DNA of 64,000 nucleotides from Pseudoalteromonas ostreae (GCF_018069805.1 NZ_JAGPYN010000005.1:1-64000); one strand, 5' to 3'. Positions 26,401-37,158 are shown, counted from the stretch's first letter. Numbers and translations are program-made. Notes: a model not told the origin generated them from the sequence alone.

Positions 26401-26420
26401 ACGTATACGTATCGTATATA
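26401..26420 (-). promoter_or_regulatory. Possible autoregulatory operator of the ParD-like/map transcript
   Basis: ACGTATACGTATCGTATATA contains the perfect palindrome ACGTATACGT and a second overlapping inverted pair (ATACG/CGTAT). It lies 20-39 bp upstream of the ParD-like start, next to a TATATATA tract that could serve as the -10. Ribbon-helix-helix proteins commonly bind such short palindromes in their own promoters. Confidence 0.4.
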
Positions 26421-26454
26421 GATGTTGATCTGTATGCAAGGCGTAAAATAAATC

Positions 26455-26473
26455 AAGCAGCCGAAGCTGCCTG
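26455..26473 (-). terminator. Probable terminator of ubiK
   Basis: On the minus strand AGGCAGC and GCTGCTT pair around a TTCG loop, followed by GATTTATTTT. It lies 21 bp beyond the ubiK stop codon. Confidence 0.65.
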
Positions 26474-26493
26474 AAGTAATAACTAAAACGGTA

Positions 26494-26766
26494 TTATTCT
26501 GGTTGCTCGCTTTGTTTATTGCTACTGAGTTGTTGCTCAAGTAGTGCAACTTTCGCTTCTAATGCAACGAGCTTTTCGCGGGTGCGAATTAGTACTTGGC
26601 TTTGTACATCAAATTCTTCACGGCTGACAAAGTCCATCTCAGCAAGCTTATTTTGAATAGCTTGTTTGGTTTTCGCTTCAAACGTATCGGCAAGGTTTTT
26701 AACGCCTTGCGGCATGTTACTGGAAATCTGTTTGGCAATTTCTTCAAGTTTTGCTGGGTTGATCAT
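26494..26766 (-). CDS. ubiK: Ubiquinone biosynthesis accessory factor UbiK (YqiC)
   Basis: A 90-residue protein of the BMFP/YqiC family, with an amphipathic N-terminal helix (MINPAKLEEIAKQI), a hinge and a C-terminal coiled coil (VLIRTREKLVALEAKVALLEQQL). In E. coli UbiK binds UbiJ and helps the aerobic ubiquinone biosynthesis complex. The size and helical pattern match. It is divergent from rep. Confidence 0.88.
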   Translation of the reverse strand: MINPAKLEEIAKQISSNMPQGVKNLADTFEAKTKQAIQNKLAEMDFVSREEFDVQSQVLIRTREKLVALEAKVALLEQQLSSNKQSEQPE

Positions 26767-26879
26767 GTCTGTCCCTTACTGTCGCGTAAATGATAATGGC
26801 TAATGTTACCTTATTGGCTAGGCGTATTGTAGTGATTACGTTAAAATTGCCCGTCTTTAATGCAATCTCTTTGGTCGAT

Positions 26880-28898
26880 ATGAAACTCAATCCTAAACAA
26901 GATGAAGCGGTAAAATATATTAGTGGTCCATGCCTAGTGCTGGCGGGGGCGGGATCAGGTAAAACTCGTGTAATTACTAATAAAATCGCTTACTTAGTAC
27001 AAAAATGTGAGTATCAAGCACGTAATATTGCCGCAGTGACCTTTACTAATAAAGCGGCGAAAGAGATGCGCGAGCGAGTTTTTCAAACCTTAGGTAAAAA
27101 AGAGTCAAAAGGCTTGTGGGTATCTACCTTTCATACCTTAGGCCTTGAGATCATTAAAAAAGAATTAACAACACTGGGTTTTAAACCTGGCTTTTCGTTA
27201 TTTGATGATCAAGATACCGGGCAATTAATTGCTGACTTAACTGAAGAAGAGCTAAAAAAAGACAAAGATTTACTCAATCTATTAAAAATGCAAATAGGCA
27301 GCTGGAAGAACGAGCTTATTTTACCAGAGCAAGCGATTCGCGAAGCGCGAGAGCCACAAAAAGCGCTATTTGCGCAATTATATGCGCGTTATCAAACCCA
27401 GTTACGCGCTTATAACGCTTTGGATTTTGATGATTTGATCATGATCCCCACCTTATTACTGATCAATAATGCAACTTCGCGTGAGCGCTGGCAACAACGT
27501 TTCCGTTACCTGCTGGTGGATGAATATCAAGATACCAATACCAGTCAATATCAATTAGTTAAGTTGCTTGTGGGTGAGCGTGCGCGTTTTACCGTGGTCG
27601 GCGATGACGACCAGTCAATCTATTCATGGCGCGGTGCACGACCACAAAACTTAGTGTTATTAAGCAAAGACTTTCCAGGTTTACGACTCATTAAGCTTGA
27701 GCAAAACTATCGCAGTGTGAAGCGTATTTTAAAAGCTGCTAATATCTTAATTGCCAATAACCCTCATGAATTTGATAAAAAATTGTTTAGTGAACTAGAA
27801 AATGGCGAGCCGATCAAAGTGATTGGCTGTCGTGATGAAGAACATGAATCAGAGCGGGTCGTCGCCGAGATCATCTCGCATAAATTTATGAAGCGCACAA
27901 GTTATAAAGATTACGCTATTTTATACCGTGGTAATCACCAAGCGCGTGGCTTTGAAAAGTCGTTGATGAGTAACCGAATACCTTACAAGATCAGTGGCGG
28001 AATGTCGTTTTTCTCACGCTCTGAGATCAAAGATATAATGGCGTACTTGCGCTTATTGGTGAATCAAGACGACGACAATGCGTTTCTACGTATTGTGAAT
28101 ACTCCGCGCCGTGAAATAGGCACAGTTACGCTGGAAAAGTTGGGCACTTTAGCCAATGAAAAACATGCCAGTTTATTTGCCACCTGTTTTGATAACGACT
28201 TAGGTTATCGCTTAAAAGGGCGTGGCTTAAACTCGTTGGCGGGATTTGCACGTTGGGTGGTTGAGCTGTCAGATAATGCGGTACGTGGTGATACGCTAGA
28301 AGCGGTAAAAGATTTAGTCAGACAAATAAATTACGAAGCCTATTTATACGAGTCATCGCCGAGTGCGAAAGCCGCAGAAATGCGCATGAAGAATGTTTCT
28401 GAGTTGTACCGTTGGATCACCGATATGCTCACAGGTGATGCGGATAACCCGCCATTGACGCTTGCTGAAGTGGTGAGTAAGTTAACTTTGCGTGACATGC
28501 TAGAACGTAACGAAGAAGAAGATGAAGCTGATGCGGTGCAATTACTCACGTTACATGCCTCTAAAGGCTTGGAGTATCCTTACGTATTTATGGTCGGCAT
28601 GGAAGAGGGTTTATTACCTCATCAAGTGAGTATTGATGAAGAAAACGTTGATGAAGAGCGTCGTTTAGCCTATGTGGGGATCACTCGCGCTCAACAAGAG
28701 CTGACCATGACCTATGCGAAAATTCGTCGTCAATTTGGCGAAACATCACAAACCGAGTTGAGCCGTTTTGTACAAGAGTTACCGCAAGATGATTTAGCAT
28801 TTGAAAATAAAAAAGCGCCAAATACGCAAGCTGAACGAATGGAAAAAGGCCAAGCCAGAGTCGCTAATTTACGTGCTATGCTGAAAAAGCCTGAGTAG
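26880..28898 (+). CDS. rep: ATP-dependent DNA helicase Rep
   Basis: A superfamily 1A 3'-5' helicase that helps replication forks pass protein blocks. The 672-residue product matches E. coli Rep in length and order: [11 protein letters not shown] at the start, Walker A GAGSGKTR (about 22-29), motif [10 protein letters not shown], motif [15 protein letters not shown], motif IV EQNYRS, motif [11 protein letters not shown] and motif VI VGITRAQ. The ATG at 26880 is used because Rep begins there; the 30 upstream codons from 26790 are not homologous. Confidence 0.94.
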   Translation: MKLNPKQDEAVKYISGPCLVLAGAGSGKTRVITNKIAYLVQKCEYQARNIAAVTFTNKAAKEMRERVFQTLGKKESKGLWVSTFHTLGLEIIKKELTTLGFKPGFSLFDDQDTGQLIADLTEEELKKDKDLLNLLKMQIGSWKNELILPEQAIREAREPQKALFAQLYARYQTQLRAYNALDFDDLIMIPTLLLINNATSRERWQQRFRYLLVDEYQDTNTSQYQLVKLLVGERARFTVVGDDDQSIYSWRGARPQNLVLLSKDFPGLRLIKLEQNYRSVKRILKAANILIANNPHEFDKKLFSELENGEPIKVIGCRDEEHESERVVAEIISHKFMKRTSYKDYAILYRGNHQARGFEKSLMSNRIPYKISGGMSFFSRSEIKDIMAYLRLLVNQDDDNAFLRIVNTPRREIGTVTLEKLGTLANEKHASLFATCFDNDLGYRLKGRGLNSLAGFARWVVELSDNAVRGDTLEAVKDLVRQINYEAYLYESSPSAKAAEMRMKNVSELYRWITDMLTGDADNPPLTLAEVVSKLTLRDMLERNEEEDEADAVQLLTLHASKGLEYPYVFMVGMEEGLLPHQVSIDEENVDEERRLAYVGITRAQQELTMTYAKIRRQFGETSQTELSRFVQELPQDDLAFENKKAPNTQAERMEKGQARVANLRAMLKKPE

Positions 28899-28910
28899 TT
28901 CATATGAATT

Positions 28911-28934
28911 GCGGATAATAAACTGGTTATCCGC
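28911..28934. terminator. Hairpin between convergent rep and GGDEF genes
   Basis: GCGGATAA and TTATCCGC are perfect 8-bp arms with an 8-base loop. There is no strong T-run on either side, so it may be a weak bidirectional terminator. Confidence 0.4.
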
Positions 28935-28945
28935 GACGCATATCG

Positions 28946-31525
28946 TTAATTTAAAATTTGCTCGTTCGAAGAGTCCGTTGGTAGTGTTACTGTGGAATTA
29001 ATCGCATGTTGCCTACCAATAAAAAGCGATAAACCATGCGTGTCTAATAAGGCTCTATAATTTAATATTGAAGGGCCTTTCGCGATCACTTTCATTTGTT
29101 TTATCTTAGTTATCGCCAGTACCCCTTGTAGTTGTAAATCAAAGCTTTTTTGTTGTAACACTCGCTTACTAAAGGTAGAGCTAAGTAATAAATAGTTGAA
29201 ATTGAGATCACAAAGTAAATTAAGTTCGCAGCGATCTTTAGCAAAATCATTTAAGCCAATCGAATAGCCTTGTTCACTGAGCATTTTTAAATTGCTAATT
29301 TGCATCGCTGAAGCATAACGGATCTCTTGTTCGTTAAATAATAAGCAAATTTGTTTTGTTATGTTGTGGTTTTGCATTGTTAGGCATAACGCCTGAAATT
29401 CATTTTTCTCCAGTAATAAACCTGAGCAAGGGAATAATACCATTTGCAGCTGTGCCGTTTGGATCTGTTGGCACGCTTTGGTTAATAACTGTAATTCCAC
29501 TTCCAGCTGTTGTACTTTATCAGCGGCAAACTTCTTTAATATTTCAAAACTGGTGCTGCCAAGTACTGGGTGTTCGCCAAACGCCTCAAGCAATGATTCT
29601 GATTGATGCTGTTCATCAATAGTGATGATTTCAGAGCAGCGAAAATGCATTGGTAAAGAGTCTAAGTGATGACTGGTTTCTAGCTCATATGGACTGGTGC
29701 CGGCATTAAGTAATGGATGATAAAATTCAAACCGGCTGCGGCCAGCATTTTTTGCATAATACATGGCAGCATCAGCATCACGAATAATTTCATCAGTGTG
29801 CTTGTAGTTTGTTTTCGAATAGGTAATACCGACACTGGCACCACTTTGTACGCAAATACCTTTCATGCAAAATGGCTTTTTCATCAGTTCAATTAATCGC
29901 TTGGCAACATCTTCGGCTTGTTGACGATCGGTTAAATGAGTTAATAAAATAACAAATTCATCGCCGCCTAAGCGCGCAAGTAAATCGTGCTCCCGAATAC
30001 ATTGTGAAAAAGACTCACTGACGCTAATTAAAAACTGATCCCCGGCTTGATGACCAAGTTGATCGTTAATATCTTTAAACTTGTCTAAATCAATAAATAA
30101 CACAGCAAACTGTTGTTCAGGGTAACGTTGATAATGCTGTAGAGTTTTTTCTAATTGGGTTAAAAACAAACTGCGATTAGGCAAGCCAGTAAGCGGGTCG
30201 TGGTGTGCATCGTGGTATAGCTGTTGCTCTACTTTTTTACGCTCTTCAATTTGCATTTGTAAATGCATGTTGGTTTGGCGGATCTCTTTGGTTTTTTCAG
30301 CAACCCGAAACTCTAATTGCTGATGACTCTGTTTTAAGGCTTGAGCAGCCAAATGTGCTTGTAATACAGTCGCTATTTGATGCGATACAAAGGTAATTAA
30401 TTCAAAGTCGTCTTGATTAAAAATATGCTTATGATTGTAGGCTTGGCAAGTTATTAAGCCAATCACACCTTGCGCCGTTTTTAATGGTGCACCTAACCAG
30501 CTAGTTGCTGAGTTTGAGTCGGAGACTTGTCCTAGTCGTTCTACCTCACCTGACTTGAGTAATTTTTGTGCTCGATTACAATCAATGAGTTGAGTTTGTT
30601 CGGTACGTAATACTAATTCGCTATAACCTTTGGCGAAAGGACGCGGTTGAGTATTATCTCTATATTCATCCACACAGTACGGAAAGCTTAACCAACCCGT
30701 TTCGCGATCATACAATGCAATGTATAAATTATCAGCGTAAGTTATTGATTTTATTATTTCATGTACCTGCTGGTATATTTCATCAATATGCTTCGTTTGC
30801 GTTGCTAGTTCTGAAATTTTAAACAGAATATGTTGCCGTGCGAGGGTTTTTTTATGTTGTTCTACTTCGAGGTTAAGTGCTTCATTGCTTTGCGTTAATG
30901 CGCGAGTTCTTATTCTTACTTCAGACTCTAGTAATTCGCGTTTTTTTACCCGCTCGATAGCTGTTGATAAGTAGAGCGACATGACTTCTAACAGCTCGAT
31001 TTGTTGCTCAGAGTAGTTTTGTTGTTTATCGTAACTTTGTGCGACTAGCACCCCAATAATGCTTTGCTCTCGATATACTGGCACGCCTACCCAATGTTCT
31101 GCTGGTGTGCCAAGTAACTTAAATAAGCCCTTATTGGCAGCAGTCTGCATTTCATCACCTTGGAAGTAGATGGTTTTACCTTGCTTAAACACATACCCAG
31201 TGACCCCTTGGAGAAAATTATTATCTTGATTAAGTGGCACAGAAATACCATCTTTTTCATCGGCAAAGTAAGATAACTCAAGGGTGTTACTAAATTGATT
31301 TAACAGCACTACGTAAAAGCTTTTACTTGGTACATAATCTTGCAAAATATCATGAATAGCAGGGTAAAGTAGTGTTAATTCGGCAACAGAGCTAGCCTGC
31401 TCTGATAATTGGATCAGCGCATTTTTTAGGTGGTGGGATTGCTTATACTTTTGGACTAGAGTTTTTAAACGATTGTTTTTATGCTCCAGCTTATGTAGTA
31501 AAGCTGTTATATCTTCCAGTGACAT
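28946..31525 (-). CDS. Diguanylate cyclase with two GAF domains and decayed EAL-like tail
   Basis: An 859-residue cytoplasmic signalling protein without membrane segments. It has a coiled coil at 1-30, GAF domain 1 about 35-195, a linker, GAF domain 2 about 235-395, a coiled coil about 395-435, and a GGDEF domain about 445-605 with the intact active motif ARLGGDEFVILL (about 516-527). The last 215 residues follow the spacing of an EAL domain (for example YSIGLNDFAKDRCELNLL and MKVIAKGPSILNYRALL) but lack the EAL and DDFG catalytic motifs. It probably makes cyclic-di-GMP and uses the tail for regulation or binding. Confidence 0.87.
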   Translation of the reverse strand: MSLEDITALLHKLEHKNNRLKTLVQKYKQSHHLKNALIQLSEQASSVAELTLLYPAIHDILQDYVPSKSFYVVLLNQFSNTLELSYFADEKDGISVPLNQDNNFLQGVTGYVFKQGKTIYFQGDEMQTAANKGLFKLLGTPAEHWVGVPVYREQSIIGVLVAQSYDKQQNYSEQQIELLEVMSLYLSTAIERVKKRELLESEVRIRTRALTQSNEALNLEVEQHKKTLARQHILFKISELATQTKHIDEIYQQVHEIIKSITYADNLYIALYDRETGWLSFPYCVDEYRDNTQPRPFAKGYSELVLRTEQTQLIDCNRAQKLLKSGEVERLGQVSDSNSATSWLGAPLKTAQGVIGLITCQAYNHKHIFNQDDFELITFVSHQIATVLQAHLAAQALKQSHQQLEFRVAEKTKEIRQTNMHLQMQIEERKKVEQQLYHDAHHDPLTGLPNRSLFLTQLEKTLQHYQRYPEQQFAVLFIDLDKFKDINDQLGHQAGDQFLISVSESFSQCIREHDLLARLGGDEFVILLTHLTDRQQAEDVAKRLIELMKKPFCMKGICVQSGASVGITYSKTNYKHTDEIIRDADAAMYYAKNAGRSRFEFYHPLLNAGTSPYELETSHHLDSLPMHFRCSEIITIDEQHQSESLLEAFGEHPVLGSTSFEILKKFAADKVQQLEVELQLLTKACQQIQTAQLQMVLFPCSGLLLEKNEFQALCLTMQNHNITKQICLLFNEQEIRYASAMQISNLKMLSEQGYSIGLNDFAKDRCELNLLCDLNFNYLLLSSTFSKRVLQQKSFDLQLQGVLAITKIKQMKVIAKGPSILNYRALLDTHGLSLFIGRQHAINSTVTLPTDSSNEQILN

Positions 31526-31660
31526 TAAACCGATTTTTATTATTGTATATTTATTGTTCTTATATTTTCACTTTTTTAACGAATCGTCAAGCGGACAATA
31601 GTATTAGAAAGTAATAATAATAAATAGTGAGAAAGGTTGGTTTATCTTTGTATCGATAAT

Positions 31661-31688
31661 AAAAAAGGCTGAAAATATCAGCCTTTAT
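31661..31688 (-). terminator. Terminator of the cytochrome c5 gene
   Basis: AAAGGCTGA and TCAGCCTTT pair around AAATA. Reading on the minus strand the hairpin is followed by a T-run, as required for the cytochrome gene. Confidence 0.8.
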
Positions 31689-31712
31689 AGAAAAATAGTA
31701 CAGAATTAAGTA

Positions 31713-32105
31713 TTATTTTTTGCTCATAAAATCAATAGCTGCGCTTATTTCATCATCTGAGCAATCCATGCATGTACCGCGTGGTGGCATTGCATTAAAA
31801 CCATTAATTGCATGGTTCAATAGAGTGTCGGTGCCTTTCGCTAAGCGAGGAGCCCAATCATCGGCTGATTTTGGCGCTCCAAGTGCGCCAGTACCATGAC
31901 ATGCAAAGCATGCCGCTTGGTAAACTTGTTCACCGGTACGAGGACCTGTTGGCACTTCAGCAACTGCTGCTTTATCGCCTTCAAAATAAACGGCACCAAT
32001 AGGTGCGATACGTTTTTTGATCGCATCTTCAGTCATAGAGTTATCATATGGCTGTGCGTATGCGGTGGTTGCTAGCAATAATAATGCTGTTGATAGTTTT
32101 TTCAT
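31713..32105 (-). CDS. Cytochrome c5-type monohaem protein
   Basis: A 130-residue periplasmic electron carrier. It has a signal peptide (MKKLSTALLLLATTAYA), a haem site CFACHGTGALGAPK (about 86-99), an axial Met in FNAMPPRG, and the extra pair of cysteines CMDC near the C-terminus that typifies the c5 subclass. Single gene with its own terminator. Confidence 0.9.
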   Translation of the reverse strand: MKKLSTALLLLATTAYAQPYDNSMTEDAIKKRIAPIGAVYFEGDKAAVAEVPTGPRTGEQVYQAACFACHGTGALGAPKSADDWAPRLAKGTDTLLNHAINGFNAMPPRGTCMDCSDDEISAAIDFMSKK

Positions 32106-32308
32106 TTTGCCTTGCTCACTTCGATTTGAACGTGATCAATCACGATAGATGACGGAATTTAATTCGATTATAACGCTTAGCCACAATTTATAAAACGTTA
32201 CGATCACTTTTTATTATTAAAAAAGTACTATTTTTTGCGCTAACGCAAGAAAAGATCGTATACAAACTGGTGGATTGACGAGCTCAAATTACGACGTTTC
32301 GCAGCTGT

Positions 32309-32959
32309 TTAGCTCATAGCCAGTACATTCGCAACTAATTTCTCGATGCCTGCATCAGTATCTAAAATTGACTGCGCTAACATATAAGCTGGAGTGCTTA
32401 CGAGTTTATGTTGCTCATCAATTACAATATCATCTACAGCACAATCAATGTGTTGAGCACCTAAACTTTGTAGTGCGTTAGCAGTATCAACATCATTACC
32501 AATAGTGGTTTTTACGCCAGCACTGTAGATCAATGGGATCATTGCTGGAGCAATGCACATATAGCCTGCTGGTTTTTTGGCATTTGCAAATGCTTTAGCT
32601 GCACAGAGCATTTCAGGGTTTAATTGTGTTTGCACACCTTTGACAGCAAAGTCACAGAGGTTTTTGGCTGCGCCAAATCCACCAGGGACAATTAACGCAT
32701 CAAAATCATTAACGTCTAACAGTGTTAACGCTTTGATATCGCCACGGGCAATGCGCGCCGCTTCGACTAATACGTTCCGGTTAGGGGTCATTTGTTCCCC
32801 ATTCAGGTGATTGATCGTGTGCAATTGATCAATATCAGGGGCAAAACACTGGTAGCTTGCTCCGGCTTTGGCAATATGCAATAACGTTATTACGGCTTCG
32901 TTGATTTCTGCACCGTCATAAACTCCACAACCTGCTAAAATTACAGCTATTTTTTTCAT
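32309..32959 (-). CDS. elbB: ElbB, DJ-1/PfpI-like glyoxalase
   Basis: A 216-residue protein of the type 1 glutamine amidotransferase-like fold. It shows AVILAGCGVYDGAEINEAV at the N-terminus, LIVPGGFGAAKNLCDFA in the middle and AGYMCIAPAMIP around the conserved elbow cysteine. E. coli ElbB (GlxIII-like) has been linked to isoprenoid synthesis and has glyoxalase activity. It is transcribed away from polA. Confidence 0.9.
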   Translation of the reverse strand: MKKIAVILAGCGVYDGAEINEAVITLLHIAKAGASYQCFAPDIDQLHTINHLNGEQMTPNRNVLVEAARIARGDIKALTLLDVNDFDALIVPGGFGAAKNLCDFAVKGVQTQLNPEMLCAAKAFANAKKPAGYMCIAPAMIPLIYSAGVKTTIGNDVDTANALQSLGAQHIDCAVDDIVIDEQHKLVSTPAYMLAQSILDTDAGIEKLVANVLAMS

Positions 32960-33156
32960 ATACTATGCCCTTATTTATTATTTATAAAGTCAGTTTAGCA
33001 TGACTTTTGCTTGCTGTTGTGGCCTTATTAAGATCATTTGATGATCATAATTATGGTGTATTAAAGATTATTTTTATTCGATTAATACATCCAAAGCATA
33101 GTAAAAACGGGCTATATGCTTTTTTTAAAGTTAGCTAATAGGAAAAAATTATAAAG

Positions 33157-33411
33157 GATCGCTATGATCTTTGATCCATTGTGGTAGAATGCTCGTCCGG
33201 TTATTTATAAGGAATGAATTAACCGCTTTTTAGTTGTAAATAAACGCAATCAAGCAAAGCATTAAAATGCTTTTCCACATTGTGATAAAAATAATAAAAA
33301 ACGAACCTCGTATTATCTTTTTTAATAAAAACATGCAGTTAAGAGTTTCTAAGTAGTTTTAAATTACTTTGGAAGAATAGCTTGTGGGTGTTATCTACAT
33401 AGTTATCCACA
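33157..33411. promoter_or_regulatory. DnaA-box-like cluster upstream of polA
   Basis: The 565-bp gap before polA holds TTATCCACA (33403-33411, perfect DnaA box), TTTTCCACA (33271-33279, fits TTWTNCACA), TTATCTACA (33391-33399, one mismatch) and TGTGATAAA (33281-33289, reverse strand, one mismatch). A run of A/T-rich sequence lies between them, and three GATC sites occur within about 24 bp at 33157-33180. No gene or RNA is seen here. Known: DnaA binds such 9-mers. Inferred: replication-linked control of polA, or an origin-like element. Confidence 0.4.
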
Positions 33412-33524
33412 ACTTACTCTTATTTAATAGTTTAAACAAAGCATAATTCACAGTCGTTTTATGTGTGTCCTTATGGCATGCTTACCGATATTTAGTTTTA
33501 CCTCATTTAGGATCCAATTACACC

Positions 33525-36260
33525 ATGGCTCAGATCCCTGAAAATCCGCTTATTTTAGTTGATGGCTCTTCCTACTTATTCCGTGCATATCATTCACCAC
33601 CACATTTAACTAACTCTAAAGGTGAAGCAACAGGCGCTATTTACGGCGTTGTTAATATGATGAAAAGCCTGATCAAACAATATGATCCAAGCCATATGGT
33701 GGTGGTTTTTGATGCTAAAGGTAAAACTTTCCGTAATGATATGTACAGTGAATACAAGGCCAATCGTCCACCGATGCCAGATGACTTACGAACACAAATA
33801 GCGCCGCTGCATAGTATTATAAAAGCGATGGGTTTTCCGCTTATTAGCATTGAAGGTGTCGAAGCCGATGACGTGATTGGTACTTTTGCGCGGATTGCCT
33901 CAGAGCAGCAGCGTCATGTATTGATCTCAACCGGTGATAAAGACATGGCTCAATTAGTTAATGAACACGTTACCTTGATCAATACTATGACCGACAGTAT
34001 TTCTGATCCCGACACTGTGGTTGAAAAATTTGGCGTTGGTCCTGAGTTGATCATCGATTACTTAGCTTTAATGGGCGATAAAGTAGATAATATCCCAGGT
34101 GTAGATGGATGCGGTCCAAAAACGGCGGTTAAGTGGTTGCAAAAATACGGCTCATTACAAGGTGTGCTTGATCATGCCGATGAGATCAAAGGTAAGATCG
34201 GCGAAAAACTTGCCGCAGCAGCTGATCATTTACCGCTAAGTTATGAACTGGCTACCATTAAATGTGATGTGGAGGTTGAATCAGACTTAGATACCTTTAA
34301 ATTGCAAGAACCAAACCGTGATGAATTGATTGCCTTGTATGGCGAGTGTGAGTTCCGTCGCTGGTTAGCTGAGTTATTAGATAATCCAAAAGATGCAGAC
34401 ACTCACTTGGCTGTCCCCAGTGAAGCGAATGAATTACCGCAAGTGGCTGATGCGCAATATGAAACAGTCCTGACCACAGAGCAATTAGATACCTTAGTCG
34501 AGCAATTAAATGCCGCAGAACTATTTGCCTTTGATACTGAAACAACCAGCCTTGATTACATGCAAGCTAAACTTGTCGGGATGAGTTTTGCTGTGAAAGC
34601 AGGCGAAGCCGTGTATTTACCGATTGGCCATGATTATCCTGGCGCACCTGAACAGTTAAGTTTAGAGACGGTAATGGCTAAGATAGGGCCAATCCTAGCG
34701 GATGAAAACAAAGCAAAAGTAGGGCAAAACCTTAAATACGATAAGAGCATACTAGCCAATGCTGGTTTTGAACTCAAAGGCATTAAATTCGATACTATGC
34801 TTGAATCTTACGTATTTAATAGTGTTGGCACTCGCCATGATATGGACTCGTTAGCACTGAAATATTTAGGCCATAAAAATATCAGTTTTGAAGATATTGC
34901 AGGCAAAGGCAAAAAACAGCTGACGTTTAATCAAATTGAACTTGAAAAAGCCGCGCCGTATGCTGCTGAAGATGCTGATATTACCCTTCGTTTACATGAA
35001 GTGTTATGGCCTAAAATAGCTGCTGATGAAAAACTTAAATCGGTATTTGAAGAAATAGAATTACCGCTGCTTAGTGTAATTTCAGATATTGAGCGCACCG
35101 GTGTTGCGATTGATAGCAAAATGCTTGCCGCACACAGTCAGCGTTTGGGTGAGCGTTTAATTGAGCTGGAAAAAGAAGCGCATGAGATCGCTGGCGAACC
35201 ATTTAACTTAAGCTCACCAAAGCAATTACAAGTGTTGTTATTTGAAAAGCTGGAACTGCCAGTTATTAAAAAAACGCCAAAAGGCGCACCATCAACAGCT
35301 GAAGAAGTGCTGCAAGAATTAGCTCACGATTATCCATTACCAAAAGTAATCATCGAACACCGTGGTTTATCTAAGCTTAAATCGACCTACACCGACAAAC
35401 TGCCATTAATGGTGAATGAGCAAACGAAGCGTGTGCATACCTCTTACCATCAAGCGGTAACGGCAACAGGGCGCTTAAGCTCGACCGATCCTAACTTACA
35501 GAATATTCCAATTCGTTCAGAAGAAGGGCGTCGGATTCGTGAGGCTTTTATTGCTGCGGATGGCTATAAGATAGTGGCTGCCGATTACAGCCAAATAGAA
35601 CTACGTATCATGGCGCACTTATCGCAAGATAAAGGCTTGTTAAATGCGTTTGCCAATGGTCTTGATGTACATAGTGCAACCGCTGCGGAAGTGTTTGGGG
35701 TTGAGTTAGAAGATGTAACCACAGATATGCGCCGTAAAGCTAAAGCGGTTAACTTTGGTTTAATTTATGGCATGTCGGCATTTGGTTTAGCACGTCAACT
35801 TGATGTACCGCGCCATGAAGCGCAACATTACATTGATAAGTATTTTGAACGTTTCCCTGGTGTGCTTGAGTACATGGAATCAACCCGTGAGAAAGCCGCC
35901 GAAAATGGCTATGTTGAAACTATTTTTGGTCGTCGCTTACATTTACCTGAGATCAATGCCCGTAATGGCGCGCGTCGTAAAGGGGCTGAACGTGCTGCGA
36001 TTAATGCACCCATGCAAGGCACCGCTGCTGATATCATCAAAAAAGCCATGCTAACAGTTAACAAATGGGTGTATGAACAAGCACCGAGTACCGTTAAGTT
36101 ACTGATGCAAGTGCACGATGAATTGGTATTTGAAATCAAAACTGAGTGTGTTGAGCAATACACTGCAGAAATTTGCCAGTTAATGTCTGATGCTGCGAAA
36201 TTAGATGTGCCATTAGTGGTCGAAGCGGACAGCGGCGATAATTGGCAACAAGCCCATTAA
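33525..36260 (+). CDS. polA: DNA polymerase I
   Basis: A repair and Okazaki-fragment polymerase of 911 residues. It has an N-terminal 5' nuclease domain ([26 protein letters not shown], about 1-290), a 3'-5' exonuclease domain with intact [11 protein letters not shown] (about 334-344), and a polymerase domain with [29 protein letters not shown] and QVHDELVFE. The start at 33525 ([14 protein letters not shown]) aligns with E. coli PolA, and AGGATCC lies upstream. The 20-codon extension from 33465 is unlikely to be used. Confidence 0.96.
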   Translation: MAQIPENPLILVDGSSYLFRAYHSPPHLTNSKGEATGAIYGVVNMMKSLIKQYDPSHMVVVFDAKGKTFRNDMYSEYKANRPPMPDDLRTQIAPLHSIIKAMGFPLISIEGVEADDVIGTFARIASEQQRHVLISTGDKDMAQLVNEHVTLINTMTDSISDPDTVVEKFGVGPELIIDYLALMGDKVDNIPGVDGCGPKTAVKWLQKYGSLQGVLDHADEIKGKIGEKLAAAADHLPLSYELATIKCDVEVESDLDTFKLQEPNRDELIALYGECEFRRWLAELLDNPKDADTHLAVPSEANELPQVADAQYETVLTTEQLDTLVEQLNAAELFAFDTETTSLDYMQAKLVGMSFAVKAGEAVYLPIGHDYPGAPEQLSLETVMAKIGPILADENKAKVGQNLKYDKSILANAGFELKGIKFDTMLESYVFNSVGTRHDMDSLALKYLGHKNISFEDIAGKGKKQLTFNQIELEKAAPYAAEDADITLRLHEVLWPKIAADEKLKSVFEEIELPLLSVISDIERTGVAIDSKMLAAHSQRLGERLIELEKEAHEIAGEPFNLSSPKQLQVLLFEKLELPVIKKTPKGAPSTAEEVLQELAHDYPLPKVIIEHRGLSKLKSTYTDKLPLMVNEQTKRVHTSYHQAVTATGRLSSTDPNLQNIPIRSEEGRRIREAFIAADGYKIVAADYSQIELRIMAHLSQDKGLLNAFANGLDVHSATAAEVFGVELEDVTTDMRRKAKAVNFGLIYGMSAFGLARQLDVPRHEAQHYIDKYFERFPGVLEYMESTREKAAENGYVETIFGRRLHLPEINARNGARRKGAERAAINAPMQGTAADIIKKAMLTVNKWVYEQAPSTVKLLMQVHDELVFEIKTECVEQYTAEICQLMSDAAKLDVPLVVEADSGDNWQQAH

Positions 36261-36283
36261 TCTCTGAACTTTTTAAATCATGT

Positions 36284-36318
36284 AAGCGCGGCTGCAATGA
36301 CTGAAGCCGCGCTTTTTT
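36284..36318. terminator. Terminator of polA (possibly bidirectional)
   Basis: AAGCGCGGCT and AGCCGCGCTT pair, followed by TTTTT on the plus strand. It also faces the end of the convergent lipase-foldase gene 30 bp away. Confidence 0.88.
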
Positions 36319-36345
36319 ATGCCTACGCAATGATAGGCTAGTAAT

Positions 36346-37155
36346 TTAATACAATGGGTATAACACTAAAAACCGCCTTTTTTGATTTGCGGTTAAATGC
36401 TCATCAAGTAGCTGGGTAATTTTTTGTTCTGCTTGCTGTGGCTCATAGTGTTGTTTTAACAGTTTAATTTGTTGTGTGAGTTGCTCACTCAATGTTTGCC
36501 ATTGCCGGCGCTGCTGCTCTAGAGCGATTAACCTTGTTGCTGCAGCATCGCCAAATTCCGCAGCCAGTTGATTGTAGTCTTGTTGTTGCAGGGCATCTTT
36601 TAACTCAGTGTTTAAAGCTTTTAGATCGTTACTTGGTTTTAGTGCCCGGATAATACGCTCAGGTTGTTCGCCCTCTAAATTAGATAATAATTGTTGCTTT
36701 AATTCATCACTAATATGGTTGTTCTGATTAATTTCAAGCTTGGCAATCGTATAGTGCTGCCACTCATTATCATCGTTAAATAAAAGAGCTATTTCCGCGG
36801 CACTGAAGTAGCGCTGTTGAAAAGCGATCATTGCAATTAATTGTTCGCTTAGCGGTAAATGAGCGATCTGTTGTTGTAGTTCTGCCAGCGTTATCTTAAA
36901 GCTGAGGTAGCGCTCAAATAGAGCCCTATTTACTTTGCAAGTAACTAACTTTTCGCACTGATGTAGAGCTTGCGAAGCGCTAAACTCATCGGACTCTTGG
37001 CTAGCTAATATAACGTGTTCAAAAATGCTATCAATTGCCATCGGTGGATCGATATGTGGTGGCGTTGCACTTGTTAGTTTTGCGTCGCTGAGTAAAAAAA
37101 TAATAGCAGTGCTAGTGATAGATATCACTAGCACTAAAATGAGCAACCGCTTCAT
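36346..37155 (-). CDS. lifO: Lipase-specific foldase (lipase chaperone)
   Basis: A 269-residue steric chaperone that folds the cognate secreted lipase in the periplasm. It has an N-terminal membrane anchor (MKRLLILVLVISITSTAIIFLL), then an all-alpha domain rich in Gln, Leu and Glu. The family pattern FGDAAATRLIALEQQRRQW (about 200-218) is clear. It lies 3 bp after the lipase gene, the usual order of subfamily I.1/I.2 lipase operons. It is slightly shorter than Pseudomonas Lif proteins. Confidence 0.88.
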   Translation of the reverse strand: MKRLLILVLVISITSTAIIFLLSDAKLTSATPPHIDPPMAIDSIFEHVILASQESDEFSASQALHQCEKLVTCKVNRALFERYLSFKITLAELQQQIAHLPLSEQLIAMIAFQQRYFSAAEIALLFNDDNEWQHYTIAKLEINQNNHISDELKQQLLSNLEGEQPERIIRALKPSNDLKALNTELKDALQQQDYNQLAAEFGDAAATRLIALEQQRRQWQTLSEQLTQQIKLLKQHYEPQQAEQKITQLLDEHLTANQKRRFLVLYPLY

Positions 37156-37158
37156 TGT

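Noticed and set aside
26382..26549. Extended N-terminus of the ParD-like protein
   Set aside because: The extra residues come from promoter and palindrome sequence and from the ubiK terminator; the family begins at MGIVKISD.
33157..33411. Chromosomal origin of replication
   Set aside because: Only a few DnaA-like boxes are present and the usual neighbours (mnmG, mioC, dnaA) are absent; a regulatory reading is safer.
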